Below are positions 6,824 through 8,882 of a stretch of DNA of 8,882 bases, piece after piece. The notes beneath the pieces were generated by a model that worked only from the letters and a program-made list of their open reading frames with translations, had not been told where the DNA came from and did not search any database. The stretch covers positions 1-8,882 of the forward strand of contig JANJXE010000253.1 in the NCBI GenBank assembly GCA_024709185.1, read 5' to 3'. Source of the DNA: Paludibacter sp. Lineage in GTDB: Bacteria; Bacteroidota; Bacteroidia; Bacteroidales; Paludibacteraceae. A program made the translations under genes and the position numbers. How positions within the stretch are numbered: position 1 is the stretch's first letter; every line of letters begins with the position of its first letter.

Positions 6824-8164
6824 ATGTTATTAATAAAAAATGCCACACTAATTAATGAAGACCGCATCTACAGGGCTTCGGTGGTGGTCGACGGACAACT
6901 TATTAAAGAAATTTGCGAAGGGAATGAAGTTCCTTCCGTTCATTGCGACGAAGTGACAGATGCCGAGGGATTATGGCTGTTGCCGGGAGTAATCGACGAT
7001 CAGGTGCATTTCCGTGAGCCCGGCCTTACTCACAAAGCTGATTTACACACCGAATCGCGTGCTGCTGCTGCCGGAGGTGTAACTTCATTTATGGAGATGC
7101 CCAATACCATGCCGCTCACTATAACCATTGAAGCGTTGGAAGATAAATATCGTCTTGGTGCTGAAAAATCGGTTGTAAACTATTCCTTCTACATGGGTGC
7201 CACTAATTCCAATCTCGATGAGATTCGAAAGGTAAATCCGGAAGAGGTGTGTGGTGTGAAAGTGTTTATGGGTTCATCCACCGGAAATATGCTGGTGGAT
7301 AATCTGGAAACCCTCAGTGGTATTTTTTCGGAAGTGCCAATGCTAATTGCTACACATTGTGAAGATGAAGCCACTATACGTGCCAACAAGGAGCATTATA
7401 AGTCGCTGCATGGTGATGACCTGCCCATTCAGTTTCATCCTTTGATTCGAAACGACGAGGCTTGTTATCGTTCTTCTTCTTTCGCTGTAGAACTTGCCCG
7501 TAAGTACAATTCCCGCCTGCATGTACTGCATCTGTCCTCAGCCCGTGAAATGGAGTTATTTTCCAATTCTATCCCGCTGAAAGAAAAACGGATTACAGCC
7601 GAAGTCTGTGTGCATCATTTATGGTTTACCGACGAAGACTATGCGGAGTACGGAAATAGAATCAAATGGAATCCTGCAATAAAAAGCAAGGCCGATCGGG
7701 AGGCACTTTTACAGGCACTGAACGACGACCGTCTTGACGTAGTGGCTACCGATCATGCACCGCATTTGCTGCGCGAAAAAGAAGGAAATTGTTTGAAAGC
7801 TGCTTCGGGTGGACCTCTGGTGCAATATTCACTGGTTGCTATGCTCGAACTTGCACTTCAAGGCAAGCTATCAGTGGAAAAGGTAGTGCGTAAAATGTGC
7901 CATGCTCCTGCTGAGCTGTTCCGTGTACGCCGTCGCGGATTTATAAGGCCGGACTATTTTGCCGATCTGGTACTGGTCGATCCTTCCGCAGAATGGAAGG
8001 TAAATACCAGTGAAATTGAATCAAAATGCGGTTGGTCACCTTTCGAAGACACTACGTTTCATCACCGGGTTTTAAAAACCTGGGTAAATGGAGAACTGGT
8101 ATATTCCGATGGTAATGTAAATGATGCTGTACGTGGTCAGCGTTTACTCTTTGATCCTTTTTAA
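6824..8164 (+). CDS. pyrC: Dihydroorotase
   Basis: Zinc amidohydrolase of de novo pyrimidine synthesis that interconverts N-carbamoyl-L-aspartate and (S)-dihydroorotate in the cytoplasm. The 446-residue length and motifs fit class I dihydroorotases: [14 protein letters not shown] (54-67), [15 protein letters not shown] (81-95), Lys146 in [12 protein letters not shown] (candidate carboxylated lysine), His178 in IATHCE, His236 in [15 protein letters not shown] (327-334) and catalytic Asp310 in ATDHAPH. The usual DxHxH at the first metal site reads D58-D-Q60-V-H62, so the first His is Gln. I recall the same [10 protein letters not shown] variant in other Bacteroidota enzymes, so it is more likely lineage-specific than a sign of inactivity. 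The start is 8 bp after the mannosyltransferase stop, with a weak AAGG at 6814-6817. Co-transcription with its neighbours is strongly implied. A non-PyrC amidohydrolase such as a dihydropyrimidinase is less likely given the overall match. Confidence 0.93.
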   Translation: MLLIKNATLINEDRIYRASVVVDGQLIKEICEGNEVPSVHCDEVTDAEGLWLLPGVIDDQVHFREPGLTHKADLHTESRAAAAGGVTSFMEMPNTMPLTITIEALEDKYRLGAEKSVVNYSFYMGATNSNLDEIRKVNPEEVCGVKVFMGSSTGNMLVDNLETLSGIFSEVPMLIATHCEDEATIRANKEHYKSLHGDDLPIQFHPLIRNDEACYRSSSFAVELARKYNSRLHVLHLSSAREMELFSNSIPLKEKRITAEVCVHHLWFTDEDYAEYGNRIKWNPAIKSKADREALLQALNDDRLDVVATDHAPHLLREKEGNCLKAASGGPLVQYSLVAMLELALQGKLSVEKVVRKMCHAPAELFRVRRRGFIRPDYFADLVLVDPSAEWKVNTSEIESKCGWSPFEDTTFHHRVLKTWVNGELVYSDGNVNDAVRGQRLLFDPF

Positions 8165-8170
8165 ATTACA

Positions 8171-8882
8171 ATGAACAAGAATCTCGTTTTTACAAGTTTG
8201 ATTGTTGTATTGATGGTATCGGTGGTTGCCTGCCGTCCCAAAGCTGTTGAACACGAATTCAGCCGCAATTCAGGAAATATCTACGGAACCTATTACAGCA
8301 TTGTTTATCAACATCCCGAAGGCAAAGATCTTCAAAAAGAAATTGACGAAAAGTTCGCAGAATTCGATTTATCGCTGTCGACTTTTAACCCTCAATCGGT
8401 GATTTCCCGCATCAACACTAATGATCCGGATGTAAATGTCGACAACTATTTTAAGGATATGTACAAGCAGGCAGTAGAAGTGTCGAAAATCACTGGGGGA
8501 GCGTTTGATATAACTGTTGCACCCCTGGTGAATGCCTGGGGTTTTGGTTTTGGCAAACAAAACCGCGATTCGACCCCCGATGTGGAAAGTCTGTTGAAGA
8601 TTACCGGATACACGAAGGTACGGCTTGAAGGCGATAAACTTTTCAAGGATAATCCGGCAATTATGCTTGATGCCAGTGCTATTGCAAAAGGGCAAGCGTC
8701 TGATGTAATTGCTCATTTGCTCGAAACGCATGGTTGTTTGAATTACATGGTAGAAATTGGAGGGGAGATTACCTGTAAGGGCGTTAATCCCAAGGGTACA
8801 CACTGGCGTATTGGCATTGATAAGCCTGTTGATGATCCAACTAATGAGGATCAGGAATTACAGGTAATTGTTAAGATTAGCG
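8171..8882 (+). CDS. apbE: FAD:protein FMN transferase (ApbE family) lipoprotein, 3' end cut off
   Basis: ApbE-type flavin transferase that uses FAD and Mg2+ to attach FMN to a threonine of target proteins such as NqrB/NqrC or RnfG, outside the cytoplasmic membrane. The first 237 codons are in the window and the C-terminus (perhaps about 100 residues) is missing. The N-terminus has a Lys, a hydrophobic stretch (5-19) and a lipobox VVAC with Cys21, predicting lipid anchoring. Family blocks are GNIYGTYYSI (35-44), LSTFNPQSVISRIN (69-82), TGGAFDITVAPLVNAWGFG (108-126), LDASAIAKGQASD (166-178), YMVEIGGEI (192-200) and WRIGIDKP (212-219). The start is 6 bp after pyrC with no Shine-Dalgarno, placing it last in the visible operon. 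No Nqr or Rnf gene, the usual client neighbour, is visible, so its substrate is unknown. No frameshift is seen. Confidence 0.92.
   Translation, partial: MNKNLVFTSLIVVLMVSVVACRPKAVEHEFSRNSGNIYGTYYSIVYQHPEGKDLQKEIDEKFAEFDLSLSTFNPQSVISRINTNDPDVNVDNYFKDMYKQAVEVSKITGGAFDITVAPLVNAWGFGFGKQNRDSTPDVESLLKITGYTKVRLEGDKLFKDNPAIMLDASAIAKGQASDVIAHLLETHGCLNYMVEIGGEITCKGVNPKGTHWRIGIDKPVDDPTNEDQELQVIVKIS

Noticed and set aside
8369..8803. 144-codon minus-strand open frame inside apbE
   Set aside because: It is antisense to conserved ApbE blocks; composition and lack of any family resemblance mark it as a shadow.
1..8882. Mobile element, CRISPR, phage or novel defence system
   Set aside because: Every substantial open frame is assigned to a known housekeeping family. 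There are no transposase or integrase genes, long terminal repeats, regular repeat-spacer arrays or tRNA-flanked att sites, and gene composition looks even across the window.

Overview
The window looks like ordinary chromosomal DNA from a member of the Bacteroidota, most likely the Bacteroidales/Marinilabiliales side. The grounds are: moderate GC; TAnnTTTG-type -7 promoter elements upstream of four gene starts; mostly absent or weak Shine-Dalgarno sequences; and protein variants that I recall as typical of that phylum (a dihydroorotase with DDQVH in place of the usual DxHxH, and a long-form GcvP). The phylum call is inference; genus or species cannot be read from the sequence. I see no rRNA, tRNA, CRISPR array, insertion sequence, integrase or phage gene.

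Layout. Bases 1-1400 hold the N-terminal half of the glycine-cleavage P-protein gene gcvP on the minus strand, running off the left edge. A 148-bp divergent intergenic region separates it from a plus-strand pair of RNA-acting genes: a DEAD-box RNA helicase (1549-2880, motif II reads DEVD) and a beta-CASP metallo-beta-lactamase-fold nuclease (2938-4341). The two are separated by 57 bp carrying a 7-bp tandem repeat. Facing them convergently is tsaB (4455-5150, minus), needed for the t6A tRNA modification. A 93-bp divergent promoter region then leads into a tight plus-strand operon: a YycJ/WalJ-like MBL hydrolase (5244-6050), a polyprenol-phosphate mannosyltransferase-type GT2 enzyme (6069-6815), dihydroorotase pyrC (6824-8164) and a lipoprotein ApbE FAD:protein FMN transferase (8171 to the right edge, incomplete). 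Gaps inside this operon are 18, 8 and 6 bp.

How the genes work together. Most are housekeeping genes from separate pathways: one-carbon/glycine catabolism, RNA remodelling and turnover, tRNA modification, lipid-linked sugar donor synthesis, pyrimidine synthesis and flavoprotein maturation. The only functionally suggestive neighbours are the helicase and the beta-CASP nuclease, which could act on RNA together. No gene cluster here looks like an undescribed defence, mobile or biosynthetic system. The points worth a second look are modest: the missing first His in the PyrC metal motif, the helicase-nuclease pairing, the heptad repeat and the mixed operon ending in apbE.
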